A stretch of 64,000 bases of DNA from an uncultured Selenomonadaceae bacterium (GCA_905234235.1 CAJOHN010000011.1:1-64000); one strand, 5' to 3'. Shown: positions 47,324-57,059, counted from the first letter of the stretch. The notes: generated by a model from the sequence alone, not told the origin. Numbers and translations: made by a program.

Positions 47324-48838
47324 ATGAGCGAAATTAACGCGCAGGAAGTTTGGTTTGTACTGGAAGCTCTCGGAAACGATTTGCAACAAACTTTGATTAA
47401 ACGAGTGCGACCGGTTATTGTGCTTGAAATTCGTAACGTCGGTAAAAATTCCGAACAAATTTTGGTTGCCGATATTGTTGACGGCACGTTTTTAAAAAAT
47501 CATGGTTTGTTCGAGGAAAAATTTGACATCCCGATAAAAAATTGCGCGGCTGTTGATTATTTGATTAAACCTCTGGCGATTGCCCGCGTTGGTCACATGA
47601 ATTACATAGACCGCGAAAAATTTACCGAACTTAAAGGACGCGTGGACGACGATAACTGGCAAGAAATCAAGGCGGCTAAAGAAAATTATCTTAAGGAGCA
47701 GGAAGATACATACGGCGAATTTTTAAAGCGTCGTTTAGCTTTGAACTTTGCTAATTACAGCATAAAAGGCGATGCTCCTAAGTTAGGGACGATAAAATAC
47801 CAATTTAGCAGCGCGAAGGAACTTTTAAAAGCTAAGGAAGATGACATTGACAAGGGTTATTGGGCGTTTAATGATTGTATTTTTCGCGGGCATTCTTCCG
47901 AGCATTATAAACTTTTGCCGGGCGTCAAGCGCGAAAACGATAAATCCTTCTTGATAGAAATTAAATTACTGAGCGCATTAGCCGAACAATTAAATCGTCG
48001 CGGCTTATTTATGCCGAACGGAGCCTCGTTATTTCCGCGCCCGATTGATTTATTAATGACTATGGACAGATGGATTCCGTTAAATCAACTGGATTTCGTG
48101 GCATACGCGCAACACGAGGGCATAGAAACCAGAATGCTTGATTGGACGTACGACCTTAAAACCGCAATTTGGTTCGCGGCTTCGGGCGTAGTTAATAAAG
48201 TTTGGGAAATTTTGTTGCCCGAAGTAAAAAAAGAACGCCAATCTACCGGCGTAAAAGAATTGGATAATGCGCAAGCCATGAAAATAATTAAAACTTGCAT
48301 GGATGACTTGGATAAATTCAAAAAAGATAACGGCGACATGAACGTCTGGGCGTTTAACGTTCAGCTTTGGGACGAAATGACTAATCCGTTGAAAGCGGGC
48401 TTCTATAGAAAAACTTATGATGAGCCGTTGCGAATACATACTCCTTATTACGGCGAAAATAATAATGCTCGTGCACAAAAAGGACTGCTGACTTATTTTA
48501 TCTTGCGGAATAACGACTTTAACAGCTCAAATCTCCAAAAAATAATTAACCATTGGGATTATCTCTCCGGAAAGCCCGAAGATAATTTGCCGCTTGATGA
48601 TTATATCGCCGATTTTGTCAAAAGATTATTGGCTGACGGCAGAGCAATTCTTTTTACGGTGCCATTCTTGTATCTGTTTGCTATCCCGTGTTCTGAAGCT
48701 CTGGAAATTTATGATAGACTTCGCGCTGAGAGTTACAAAGAGAGTTCGATTTATCCTACGCCGGAAAACGTCGCCAAAGAAATTAATTCCGAAATGGATT
48801 ATCGCCTTTTATACGACGCATTCCATTACCTAAAATAA
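47324..48838 (+). CDS. FRG-domain protein with an unknown N-terminal domain
   Basis: A 504-residue soluble protein. The FRG signature is clear: FRGHSSEHYKLLPGVKR (from 188), QHEGIETRMLDWTYDLKTAIWFAA (from 263) and ARAQKGLLTYF (near 390). The first 170 residues form a separate domain that I cannot assign, and the last 100 are helical. FRG proteins are often found near phage defence or toxin genes but have no settled activity. The start is ATG 47324 with AGGAGAGG upstream, 18 bp after rsgA, so it is probably in the same transcript. The codon use is more AT-rich than in rsgA, suggesting transfer. Confidence 0.85.
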   Translation: MSEINAQEVWFVLEALGNDLQQTLIKRVRPVIVLEIRNVGKNSEQILVADIVDGTFLKNHGLFEEKFDIPIKNCAAVDYLIKPLAIARVGHMNYIDREKFTELKGRVDDDNWQEIKAAKENYLKEQEDTYGEFLKRRLALNFANYSIKGDAPKLGTIKYQFSSAKELLKAKEDDIDKGYWAFNDCIFRGHSSEHYKLLPGVKRENDKSFLIEIKLLSALAEQLNRRGLFMPNGASLFPRPIDLLMTMDRWIPLNQLDFVAYAQHEGIETRMLDWTYDLKTAIWFAASGVVNKVWEILLPEVKKERQSTGVKELDNAQAMKIIKTCMDDLDKFKKDNGDMNVWAFNVQLWDEMTNPLKAGFYRKTYDEPLRIHTPYYGENNNARAQKGLLTYFILRNNDFNSSNLQKIINHWDYLSGKPEDNLPLDDYIADFVKRLLADGRAILFTVPFLYLFAIPCSEALEIYDRLRAESYKESSIYPTPENVAKEINSEMDYRLLYDAFHYLK

Positions 48839-48864
48839 AAACAGCCTCAATAATTTTGAGACTG
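48832..48864 (-). terminator. Terminator of the 5'-nucleotidase gene
   Basis: On the minus strand CAGTCTCAA/TTGAGGCTG forms a 9-bp stem with one wobble and a 5-nt loop, followed by TTTTTATTTT. It lies 20 bp after the nucleotidase stop and overlaps the end of the FRG gene. Confidence 0.7.
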
Positions 48865-48884
48865 CCTGATTTGTTAATTAACGA

Positions 48885-50426
48885 TTATTCGCCGTCGGCT
48901 TTTTCATCGGGTATAGGGACTTCAACGAGGCGCGTGATTCTGCCGACTTCAATACCATTCATGCCGACTTCGTTAAGATAATCAGCGAGAATTTCATCGC
49001 AGGTGCCGAGTTCGCCGGTAATTTTAAGGTTAGTCAACATGTTATAATCGTCGCCGCCGGAAGTTTGGAAGTCGACGAGCGCGATCGTATAAATTTTATC
49101 AGCGTTTAGCGGTTGCCCGCCGATTAAAATTTCTTCGACGCGGTGTTTAGCGGGCTTTGAGGGGTCGTAACTAAATTTCATGCCGCTGACGTTGAGGAAA
49201 CCGCCGAAGCTCGCGGGATAATATTCAACGGAATGCTCAAGCATGGCGCGAATGGTTTTGCCTTGAATTTCGGCGACGCGCAGAGTATTTCCAAACGGGA
49301 AAATCGCCATCGTGTTACGCTTTTTAACGTCGCCTTCGGGCAAATCGTCGCGAAGACCGCCGCCGTTGGCAATAGCAACATCAGACTTCGCCGCCCAACG
49401 GAATGCATCCGCCGCAAGGTTACCAAGTTCAGATTCATTACGGCGAACGAGCAATCTGTTGCTTGAAAGATGTTTATCACTGTGAGCGACGACTTCATCT
49501 AAAAGTTTTTCAGCCTTAGCGTTGACTTCAGCGAGCGTCGCGAGGATTTTTTTATCGGGCGTCGGAGCAATAGCTTTTACGTCGTCGGCGTCGAGAAGTT
49601 CAGCCTTCTTGGAAATAATTTTGTGGTTGTCAACTTCAATCGTGGCGCGACCGAGTCTGTATTCGTGCCAACCAGTTTGAACAATAAGCGTATCGTTGAC
49701 GAGTTCGCCGTCGGCAAGGGCGGTGTGGCTGTGCCCGTCGACGATTAAATCAATGCCGTTAGTTTCGCGGGCAATGCGTTCGCTGGTAAATTCGGAGCTG
49801 GCGTCAACGCCCATGTGCATAACGGCAATTAACACGTCGCATTTAGGGCGGAGCTTTTTAATCATAATCTGCGCGGCTTCAACGGGGTTCAGAAATTCAA
49901 TCGTCGTGACGTTAGCGGGATTAGTTTTGAAAGCGCATTCGGGCGTTGATAAACCAAACACACCGACTTTAATTCCATTGAGCTTGAAAATTTTATACGG
50001 CTTGAAAACGTATTTGCCGTTGCTTTTGCGGACAACATTGGCGTCGAGGATCGGGAACTTGATTTGTTTGGCGAGCCTTTCGAGTTGCGCGGAGCCGTAA
50101 TTAAAATCGTGGTTACCGGCGGTCATCGCGTCGAGTCCGGCTTCGTTGAGGAGCGGCACGAGATTTTCTCCGCGACTGATTGTAATCATCGGCATACCGT
50201 GAAAAGTATCGCCGGCATCAAGCCAGAGCGTCGCGGGATTTTTTGCTTTGACAGCTTTAACAGCCGCCGCCATTTCCGCAAGCCCGATACTTTTGCCGCT
50301 GTCGTCCGAAGTCTGAACGCGAGCATGCATATCGTTCGTGTGGAAGATAATTAATTCAGCCGCCGCGCAGATTGACACGTTCAAAATCAACAAGGCAATC
50401 AGCACGCCGAAAAACTTTTTAACCAT
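48885..50426 (-). CDS. Secreted 5'-nucleotidase/metallophosphoesterase (UshA family)
   Basis: A 513-residue exported phosphatase. After a signal peptide (KKFFGVLIALLILNVSICAAA) come the metal sites HTNDMHA, DAGDTFHG, GNHDFNYG, HMGVD and GHSHTAL, then the C-terminal nucleotide-binding domain with NGGGLRDDL, FPFGNTLRV and FQTSGGDDY. It probably releases nucleosides from extracellular nucleotides for uptake. The start is ATG 50424-50426 with GGAGGTG upstream. It is transcribed alone, divergently from mnmG through overlapping promoters. Confidence 0.93.
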   Translation of the reverse strand: MVKKFFGVLIALLILNVSICAAAELIIFHTNDMHARVQTSDDSGKSIGLAEMAAAVKAVKAKNPATLWLDAGDTFHGMPMITISRGENLVPLLNEAGLDAMTAGNHDFNYGSAQLERLAKQIKFPILDANVVRKSNGKYVFKPYKIFKLNGIKVGVFGLSTPECAFKTNPANVTTIEFLNPVEAAQIMIKKLRPKCDVLIAVMHMGVDASSEFTSERIARETNGIDLIVDGHSHTALADGELVNDTLIVQTGWHEYRLGRATIEVDNHKIISKKAELLDADDVKAIAPTPDKKILATLAEVNAKAEKLLDEVVAHSDKHLSSNRLLVRRNESELGNLAADAFRWAAKSDVAIANGGGLRDDLPEGDVKKRNTMAIFPFGNTLRVAEIQGKTIRAMLEHSVEYYPASFGGFLNVSGMKFSYDPSKPAKHRVEEILIGGQPLNADKIYTIALVDFQTSGGDDYNMLTNLKITGELGTCDEILADYLNEVGMNGIEVGRITRLVEVPIPDEKADGE

Positions 50427-50453
50427 AAAAACACCTCCAAAGATTTTGAGGAA

Positions 50454-50482
50454 ATTATAACAGAAAATTGACGCGCCGCTAA
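50454..50482 (-). promoter_or_regulatory. Predicted promoter of the 5'-nucleotidase gene
   Basis: On the minus strand an extended -10 TGTTATAAT (TATAAT at 50454-50459) has TTAGCG at 17 bp (50477-50482). It overlaps the mnmG promoter. Confidence 0.6.
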
Positions 50483-50496
50483 ATTTTTTTTAAAAT
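50468..50496 (+). promoter_or_regulatory. Predicted promoter of mnmG
   Basis: TTGACG (50468-50473) is 17 bp from TAAAAT (50491-50496), and the octamer CTGCGCGG follows at 50497-50504. Confidence 0.65.
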
Positions 50497-50543
50497 CTGC
50501 GCGGGAAATTTACAGTCAAAAAATTTTGGAGGTAGAAGAGAAT

Positions 50544-52409
50544 TTGTTTATAGCTGATAGATATGATGTGATAGTAATTGGTGCGGGGCACGCGGGCATT
50601 GAGGCGGCATTGGCAAGTGCGCGGCTGGGTTGCAAAACTCTGCTGACGACTTTATCTTTGGAAAATTTGGCGATGATGCCTTGCAATCCGTCAATCGGCG
50701 GACCGGCTAAAGGGCATTTAGTTAGGGAAGTCGACGCGCTCGGCGGGCAAATGGGCATTGTTGCTGATTTAACTTGCATTCAATTCCGCACGCTCAACAC
50801 CGGCAAGGGATTTGCTGTTCAAGCGTTGCGCGCCCAAGCCGATAAAAAAATTTATCAAGCCGTCATGAAAAATTTTTGCGAGAACGTCGACGGGCTCGAC
50901 CTTAAGCAGTTGCTGATAGAAAATATTTTGGTCGAGAGTAATAAAATCGTCGGCGTCGAGGCGGAGACGGGCGAAACTTTTTTGGCAAGCGCGGTGATTC
51001 TTGCGAGCGGCACTTACCTCAGCGGACGAATAATTATCGGCGAGAGTATTTTTGACGGCGGTCCAAACGGTCAGCGGGCGGCGATTAAACTTTCAACCTC
51101 GCTGAAAAATCTCGGCGTCAAACTTATGCGCTTTAAAACCGGCACGCCTGCGCGGGTCGACGGTAGAACTTTGGATTTTGACAGAATGGAATTGCAACGC
51201 GGCGACGAACCTCCGCAAAATTTTTCCTTCATGACAAAGACGCCGCCGATTAATCGCGTCAACTGCTACTTGACATACACCAACGAACGCACGCACGAGA
51301 TTTTAAGAAAAAATTTACACCGCGCTCCGATGGCGAACGGAATTATTGAAGGTATCGGACCGCGCTACTGCCCGTCGATTGAGTCAAAAATTATCCGCTT
51401 CCCCGATAAGGAACGTCATCAACTTTTCTTGGAGCCGGAAGGTTTGAACACGCAAGAATATTACGTTCAAGGCATGTCGACTTCAATGCCAATGGACGTG
51501 CAGATAGAATTTTTGCACACGATACCGGGACTTGAACACGCAAAAATTATGCGGGCAGGCTACGCGATTGAATACGATTGCTTAGACCCGTTGCAACTCA
51601 AGCCGACTTTGGAATTTAAAACAATCGCGGGATTTTTTTCGGCGGGACAATCCAACGGCACTTCCGGTTACGAGGAGGCGGCGGCGCAAGGATTAATCGC
51701 CGGAATAAACGCGGCGGCTTTCGTCAAAAAATCCGAGCCGCTCATCCTTAAACGTTCGGAGGCTTATATCGGAGTTTTAATTGATGATTTGGTTACGAAG
51801 GGCACGAAAGAACCTTATCGCATGATGACTTCGCGGGCTGAATATCGTTTGCTTTTAAGACAGGACAACGCAGATTTAAGATTGACACCGCACGCGATTA
51901 GAATTGGTTTAGCCTCGCCCGAACGCCAAAAAACTTTCGAGACTAAGCGCGACGAAATTTTATCGGCAACTCAACGCCTCAACGAAATTAAATTGACGCC
52001 GAGCGCGGAAGTTAATCAAAAACTTTCCGAGCTTGATTTGGGAGAAATTCATAACGCAATGCCACTCGCCGAACTTTTACGTCGCCCCAACGTCACTTAT
52101 GAAAAAATCCGCGCCGCATTCGATTTGCCCGAAATTTCTGCTGAAGCCGCCGCGCAGGTCGAGATTGGAATTTTTTACGAGGGCTACATAAAAAAACAGG
52201 CGGAGCTCGCAAATAAGCTTGACCGCCTTGAAAATAAAATTATCCCCGCCAATATCGATTATCACGCCATGAAAAATTTGCGCGTAGAGGCTCGCGAAAA
52301 ACTTTCCGAAATTCGTCCGCATTCAATCGGGCAGGCGTCGAGAATTTCTGGAGTATCGCCCGCCGATATTTCAGTCTTGCTCGTCCAGCTTGAAAGCATC
52401 CGCAACTAA
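50544..52409 (+). CDS. mnmG: tRNA uridine-5-carboxymethylaminomethyl modification enzyme MnmG
   Basis: MnmG (GidA), with MnmE, modifies the wobble uridine of several tRNAs using FAD. The protein, about 621 residues, has DVIVIGAGHAGIEAALASARLG, the GidA signature GGPAKGHLVREVDALGG, CNPSIGG just before it, and GLFFAGQxNGT-like FFSAGQSNGTSGYEEAAAQG. The start is TTG 50544, 11 nt after GGAGG; TTG 50526 precedes that site and is less likely. The gene does not sit by mnmE or rsmG. Its last 39 bases overlap the convergent gene at 52371. Confidence 0.96.
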   Translation: MFIADRYDVIVIGAGHAGIEAALASARLGCKTLLTTLSLENLAMMPCNPSIGGPAKGHLVREVDALGGQMGIVADLTCIQFRTLNTGKGFAVQALRAQADKKIYQAVMKNFCENVDGLDLKQLLIENILVESNKIVGVEAETGETFLASAVILASGTYLSGRIIIGESIFDGGPNGQRAAIKLSTSLKNLGVKLMRFKTGTPARVDGRTLDFDRMELQRGDEPPQNFSFMTKTPPINRVNCYLTYTNERTHEILRKNLHRAPMANGIIEGIGPRYCPSIESKIIRFPDKERHQLFLEPEGLNTQEYYVQGMSTSMPMDVQIEFLHTIPGLEHAKIMRAGYAIEYDCLDPLQLKPTLEFKTIAGFFSAGQSNGTSGYEEAAAQGLIAGINAAAFVKKSEPLILKRSEAYIGVLIDDLVTKGTKEPYRMMTSRAEYRLLLRQDNADLRLTPHAIRIGLASPERQKTFETKRDEILSATQRLNEIKLTPSAEVNQKLSELDLGEIHNAMPLAELLRRPNVTYEKIRAAFDLPEISAEAAAQVEIGIFYEGYIKKQAELANKLDRLENKIIPANIDYHAMKNLRVEAREKLSEIRPHSIGQASRISGVSPADISVLLVQLESIRN

Positions 52410-52748
52410 TACGAATTTTTCCCGCGAAACAAGCATTAACTCAATTAACAACAACGAAAATGCCCGCTTGCGCAAATCGTACTTTGTCGGCAACATTTCC
52501 GCGATAAAAGATTTTGCGTCCGTGCCCGTGAAAAATTGTTGTCCGAGAGCGTAGAAGCCGTAAGCCAACGCATAAATCGCCGCAGCTATCCAAGACAAAA
52601 GCCTTAAGGATTTTTCTAAGACAAAACAAAGCAATACAACCAGAGTCGTTAAGATGTACTTCAGAAGTTTAAGCGCGTGCGGCAACAACGCAATAATCAA
52701 CGCAATAGCCACGCCGAGCGAAAAGAAAAGGGCTCCCAAAAAATGCAT
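52371..52748 (-). CDS. Small membrane protein of unknown function
   Basis: A 125-residue protein with two or three hydrophobic stretches (FLGALFFSLGVAIALIIALLP, YILTTLVVLLCFVLE and WIAAAIYALAYGFYALG), then a charged C-terminal half. I do not recognise it. ATG 52746-52748 is chosen because AAAGGAG precedes it by 10 nt; the in-frame GTG at 52757 is too close. It starts 5 bp beyond the TRAP permease stop, so it probably is part of that operon. Its end overlaps mnmG by 39 bp in the opposite direction. Confidence 0.65.
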   Translation of the reverse strand: MHFLGALFFSLGVAIALIIALLPHALKLLKYILTTLVVLLCFVLEKSLRLLSWIAAAIYALAYGFYALGQQFFTGTDAKSFIAEMLPTKYDLRKRAFSLLLIELMLVSREKFVLVADAFKLDEQD

Positions 52749-52753
52749 AGTGT

Positions 52754-54667
52754 TCACGCTCCTTTACGACGAATTTGCAACAATAAAATCGCGACGAAAA
52801 TCGTAACGCCCGCAATGTCCGTGACAAGTCCCGGCTTAATCATCATCAGACCGCCCGCCCCTAAAATTAAACGTTGCCAACTTATAAGCGGCGCGGCAAG
52901 ATAACCGATAAGCGACGAACTCAGCGCGACCATTCCGACTATCGCCGTCAGCAACGACCAAACTAATCCTAACGTCAAGCCGTCCATTAACAACAATTCA
53001 GGGCTCAATACAAACATGTAAGGAATTATGAACGCCGCGATTGCCAATTTCGACGCGTTGATTCCCGTGCGTAGCGCGTTGCCGCCCGATATTCCCGAAC
53101 CCGCATATGCCGCCAATGCTACCGGCGGTGTCACGTCCGCGATTATTCCGAAGTAAAAAACAAACATGTGCGCCGCCAACATCGGCACGCCCATTTGAAT
53201 CAGCGCGGGAGCCGCTATCGTCGACGTGATAACATAATTCGCCGTCGTCGGCACGCCCATTCCCAATAAAATCGCGGTTATCATCGTCAAGAACATGCTC
53301 GGCAAAATCATTCCGCCCGATAAATCCAACAACGCTGACGCTAATTTTAATCCGACGCCCGTTTTCGTCACGACGCCGATTATTATCCCCGCCGCCGCGC
53401 ACGCTACCAATACTCCCAAAACATTTCTCGCGCCCGTTTCCAAACCTTTTAAAATTTCTCTTGGAGTCATACGCGTGGATTTTTTTATGCTCGAAACCAG
53501 AATCGATAAAATTATCGCAACCAACGCCGCCCGCATCGGAGTGTAGCCGCTCACCAATAAATAAACGATTACTATCAACGGTATCGCCAAATGTCCCCGC
53601 GTCTTTAAAAGTTCGCCAAGCTTCGGCAACTCTGCGCGGGGCACCCCCTTTAAATTGTTTCGTTGCGCCTCGAAGTGCACGCCGAGCCATACGCCCGCAA
53701 AATATAAAAACGCAGGAATGACTGCCGCCTTGACAATTTCAACGTAAGGGACGCCGACAAATTCCGCCATTAAAAACGCCGCCGCGCCCATGACAGGAGG
53801 CATTAATTGCCCGCCCGTTGACGCCGCCGCCTCGACTGCTCCCGCAAAATCTTTGTGATAGCCAAGTTTTTTCATCATAGGGATTGTTAATGAGCCGGTA
53901 CCCACGACATTTGCAACGGAACTTCCGCTGACCGTTCCCATTAATCCGCTCGATAAAACCGCAACCTTAGCAGGACCGCCGCTCGCCCAACCTGCCACCG
54001 CATTTGCAACGTCGATAAAAAATTTCCCAAGACCCGTGCCTTCCAAGTACGCGCCAAATAAAATGAACAAAAATATAAACGTCGACGAGACGCCCAACGG
54101 TATCCCGAAAATTCCTTCCGTCGTAAAGTAAACGTGGCTGACAAAATAATCAAGCGTCAAACCTCTGTGCGCCAAAAGCCCCGGCATGTACTCTCCAAAA
54201 AATGCGTAGCCGATAAAAAATAAAACTACGCAGACCATTGGAATGCCGACAACTCGCCGCGCCGCCTCGATTACCAATAAAATTCCAAGCCCGCCGATTA
54301 TTACGTCCGTCGAAGTCGGCAACGCCGCCCTCAATATTAATTCGCGGTAATTTATCACGATGTAAGCCGGAGTCGCCGCGCCCATGGTTGCCAATATCAA
54401 ATCAAGCGGATGAAGTTTATCGCGCCGCCAAGATTTTCGCGTCGGGTACAATAAAAATGACAAGCACAGCCCGAAGCCCAAATGAATTGCCCGCTGAAGT
54501 TGCGCGTCCAAAAGCCCGAAGCTCGCCGTGTAAATTTGGAACACCGAGAAACTTATCGCGATTGCTGAAATTATTTTCGCCATCACGCCCGTATATTCCA
54601 TTGTGTTTGATTCGGCGTCGTATTTTTTCAGAACTTCTTCGGCAGTCAATTCTTTTTTATCGCTCAT
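52754..54667 (-). CDS. TRAP transporter fused permease (DctQM-type)
   Basis: A 637-residue membrane protein of the TRAP family with small and large permease domains in one chain, about 16 helices. Signature stretches are GLMGTVSGSSVANVVGTGS, AAASTGGQLMPPVMGAAAF, GMGVPTTANYVI and ADVTPPVALAAYAG. This form usually works with a TAXI-type solute-binding protein for organic acids; none is in the window. Its start ATG 54665-54667 follows GAGGTG, and it lies 19 bp after mutS2. The substrate is unknown. Confidence 0.92.
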   Translation of the reverse strand: MSDKKELTAEEVLKKYDAESNTMEYTGVMAKIISAIAISFSVFQIYTASFGLLDAQLQRAIHLGFGLCLSFLLYPTRKSWRRDKLHPLDLILATMGAATPAYIVINYRELILRAALPTSTDVIIGGLGILLVIEAARRVVGIPMVCVVLFFIGYAFFGEYMPGLLAHRGLTLDYFVSHVYFTTEGIFGIPLGVSSTFIFLFILFGAYLEGTGLGKFFIDVANAVAGWASGGPAKVAVLSSGLMGTVSGSSVANVVGTGSLTIPMMKKLGYHKDFAGAVEAAASTGGQLMPPVMGAAAFLMAEFVGVPYVEIVKAAVIPAFLYFAGVWLGVHFEAQRNNLKGVPRAELPKLGELLKTRGHLAIPLIVIVYLLVSGYTPMRAALVAIILSILVSSIKKSTRMTPREILKGLETGARNVLGVLVACAAAGIIIGVVTKTGVGLKLASALLDLSGGMILPSMFLTMITAILLGMGVPTTANYVITSTIAAPALIQMGVPMLAAHMFVFYFGIIADVTPPVALAAYAGSGISGGNALRTGINASKLAIAAFIIPYMFVLSPELLLMDGLTLGLVWSLLTAIVGMVALSSSLIGYLAAPLISWQRLILGAGGLMMIKPGLVTDIAGVTIFVAILLLQIRRKGA

Positions 54668-54686
54668 GAAAATCACCTCGCAAAAT

Positions 54687-57059
54687 TTATTTTATGGTGA
54701 CAAGCGTCGCGCCCGTGCCGCCTTCGTCTTGGTCGGCGAATTGAAAACCGGCAACCGAATTATTGCCGCGCAGATAATCTTGCACGCCCTTGCGAAGTGC
54801 GCCCGTCCCCTTGCCGTGAATTATCAGAACTTGCTTAAGTCCGGAAAGTTGCGCGTCGTCGATGAATTTGCCGCAAATTTGTTCCGCCTCGTCAACCGTC
54901 ATGCCGCGAATATCGATACTGCGCATAACGTTCGCAACTTTCTGCAAAAGCCCCGTCGAACCGCGATTTTGATTATACGTTGGCGAAAAATTTTCCTGCG
55001 AATTGTGACTGACGAAGCGACAAGACGAAGTTTTAACGGTCGTCCGCATTGCGCCGATTTGAACGCTGAGTTCGTCGCCGTCCTTTTCAATCGCAAGCAC
55101 TGTGCCCTTTTGGTCAAGCGGCTTGATATAAACGGTGTCGCCGACAAAAATTTTTTTCTTGTCAATGCGCGTGCCGACGTATTTATCGGCGATAATGCCC
55201 GTCGCGGATTCAAGTTCCGTCTCGCGAAGTTTATCGCGTGCCTGCTGAATGACTTGCTGACGACGTTTAACGCCCGCGTCATCGAATTGTTCTTTGAGGG
55301 CGGCGATAATTTCTTCAGTCTCGCGCTTAGTCTCGCGAACCATTGCGGCAGATTTTTCCTTAGCCTTGCGAATAATTTCGCCCTTAGTCTTGGCAATTTC
55401 GTCGCGCATCTCGGCGATTTTTTTCTCGTGCTTGATGACTTGTTGCTGACGTTCAAAAATTTCGGCGTTGCGCTGTTCAAAAAGCATTCGTTGACTTTCA
55501 AGCTCGGAAATAATTTTTTCAAAATTAGCGTGGTCGGCGGTGATAAGTTGTTTAGCGCGGAGAATCAAACTCTGCGGAAGTCCCAAGCGTTGACTGATTG
55601 CAAAGGCGTTGCTCGCGCCGGGAATTCCAATTAACAATCGATAAGTCGGGCGCAAAGTTTCAGAATCAAATTCGACGCAAGCATTTTCAATCCCGTCCGT
55701 CGAGTAAGCAAAAGTTTTCAGTTCGGAGTAATGAGTTGTGGCGATAGTCGCCGCGCCGATTTCCAACAGCCGTTCGAGGATTGACATAGCCAACGCCGCG
55801 CCCTCGTCGGGGTCGGTACCTGCGCCGATTTCGTCGAGCAGAACCAAATCGCTTGCCGTCACGTCGTCGAGAATCGCAACGATTTTTTTCATGTGCGCCG
55901 AGAAAGTCGATAAGCTCTGTTCAATGGATTGTTCGTCGCCGATGTCCGCAAAAATATTCGTGAACACAGCAATTCGCGAGCCGCTTGCCGCCGGAATGTA
56001 AAGCCCCGTCTGCGTCATAAGCGCGAGAAGCCCGAGCGTCTTCATGGAAACGGTTTTGCCGCCGGTATTCGGACCGGTAACTAAAAGCATTGAAAAAATT
56101 TCGCCGAGTTGAATGTCAATCGGAACGACGCTTGCCGAATCAATCAGCGGGTGCCGCGCAGATTTTAAGTCGGTGAAATTTTCGAGAATCGGCTCCGTAG
56201 CGTTGAGGTCGCGGGCGAGTTTTGCTTTGGCGAATAATAAATCAACGTCCGCCAAAATTTTAATGTTGTTAGTGAGCGCGTCGAGATTTTTTCTGACGGC
56301 GTCGCTTAAATTCCTTAAAATCCTCATGACTTCGTGACGTTCGGCGGCTTCCAATTCCTTGACGCTGTTATTTAAGTTGACGACGGCGAGCGGTTCGATA
56401 AACACAGTCGCGCCGGTCGCTGATTGGTCGTGAACAATGCCGGGAAACTGCGCCTTATATTCAAGCTTGACGGGCAAAACGTATCTGTCGCCGCGCATCG
56501 TGACAATCGCATCTTGGAAAAATTTTTGCTTACCGGCGTCGTGGAGGATATTAAAAATTTCGTTCTTGATTTTATTTTGAGCCCCGCGCAGGTCTCGGCG
56601 AATTTTTTGGAGTTCGACGCTGGCGGTATCGCGAACGGTTCCGTGTTCGTCAATAGCGTTATCCAGTTGGCGTTCCAAGTTCCCAAGAATTTCAATCTCT
56701 GTGGCGCGAGCTTTAAGTTGCGGAGCGTCGGCGTCAGTTTCCTTGAAAAAATTTTTAACTTGCCGCATTGCGTACATAGTCGACAGCACGTCAAGGAGTT
56801 CTTCGGCGTCGGCGACACTTCCCAATTTTATTTTTTTAAACGTCTCGCGAACGTCGCAGAAACCTCCGAGCGGCGGCGAACTTACTGCGAAAATTTTAAC
56901 AGCCTCCGTCGTCAACGATAAATTTTCTTTAACGGTATCGAAATCATCGGCGGGCTGAAGTTTTATTGCCAGCTCCTTACCAAAAGTACTTGTCGCACAA
57001 TCTCGGAGCCGCGCCAGAATTTTATCAAACTCAAGTGTCTTGAATGAAGTCTTCAGCAT
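54687..57059 (-). CDS. mutS2: Endonuclease MutS2
   Basis: A 790-residue MutS2 with the ATPase core GPNTGGKTVSMKTLG, LLDEIGAGTDPDEGAALA, ATTHYSELK, a coiled coil at about 510-630, and a C-terminal Smr nuclease domain with SIDIRGMTVDEAEQ and IIHGKGTGALRKGV. It suppresses recombination and rescues collided ribosomes in Firmicutes. The start is ATG 57057-57059 behind GAAGGA. It leads the operon mutS2-TRAP permease-membrane protein and has a promoter that faces and overlaps that of the glycosyltransferase. Confidence 0.96.
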   Translation of the reverse strand: MLKTSFKTLEFDKILARLRDCATSTFGKELAIKLQPADDFDTVKENLSLTTEAVKIFAVSSPPLGGFCDVRETFKKIKLGSVADAEELLDVLSTMYAMRQVKNFFKETDADAPQLKARATEIEILGNLERQLDNAIDEHGTVRDTASVELQKIRRDLRGAQNKIKNEIFNILHDAGKQKFFQDAIVTMRGDRYVLPVKLEYKAQFPGIVHDQSATGATVFIEPLAVVNLNNSVKELEAAERHEVMRILRNLSDAVRKNLDALTNNIKILADVDLLFAKAKLARDLNATEPILENFTDLKSARHPLIDSASVVPIDIQLGEIFSMLLVTGPNTGGKTVSMKTLGLLALMTQTGLYIPAASGSRIAVFTNIFADIGDEQSIEQSLSTFSAHMKKIVAILDDVTASDLVLLDEIGAGTDPDEGAALAMSILERLLEIGAATIATTHYSELKTFAYSTDGIENACVEFDSETLRPTYRLLIGIPGASNAFAISQRLGLPQSLILRAKQLITADHANFEKIISELESQRMLFEQRNAEIFERQQQVIKHEKKIAEMRDEIAKTKGEIIRKAKEKSAAMVRETKRETEEIIAALKEQFDDAGVKRRQQVIQQARDKLRETELESATGIIADKYVGTRIDKKKIFVGDTVYIKPLDQKGTVLAIEKDGDELSVQIGAMRTTVKTSSCRFVSHNSQENFSPTYNQNRGSTGLLQKVANVMRSIDIRGMTVDEAEQICGKFIDDAQLSGLKQVLIIHGKGTGALRKGVQDYLRGNNSVAGFQFADQDEGGTGATLVTIK

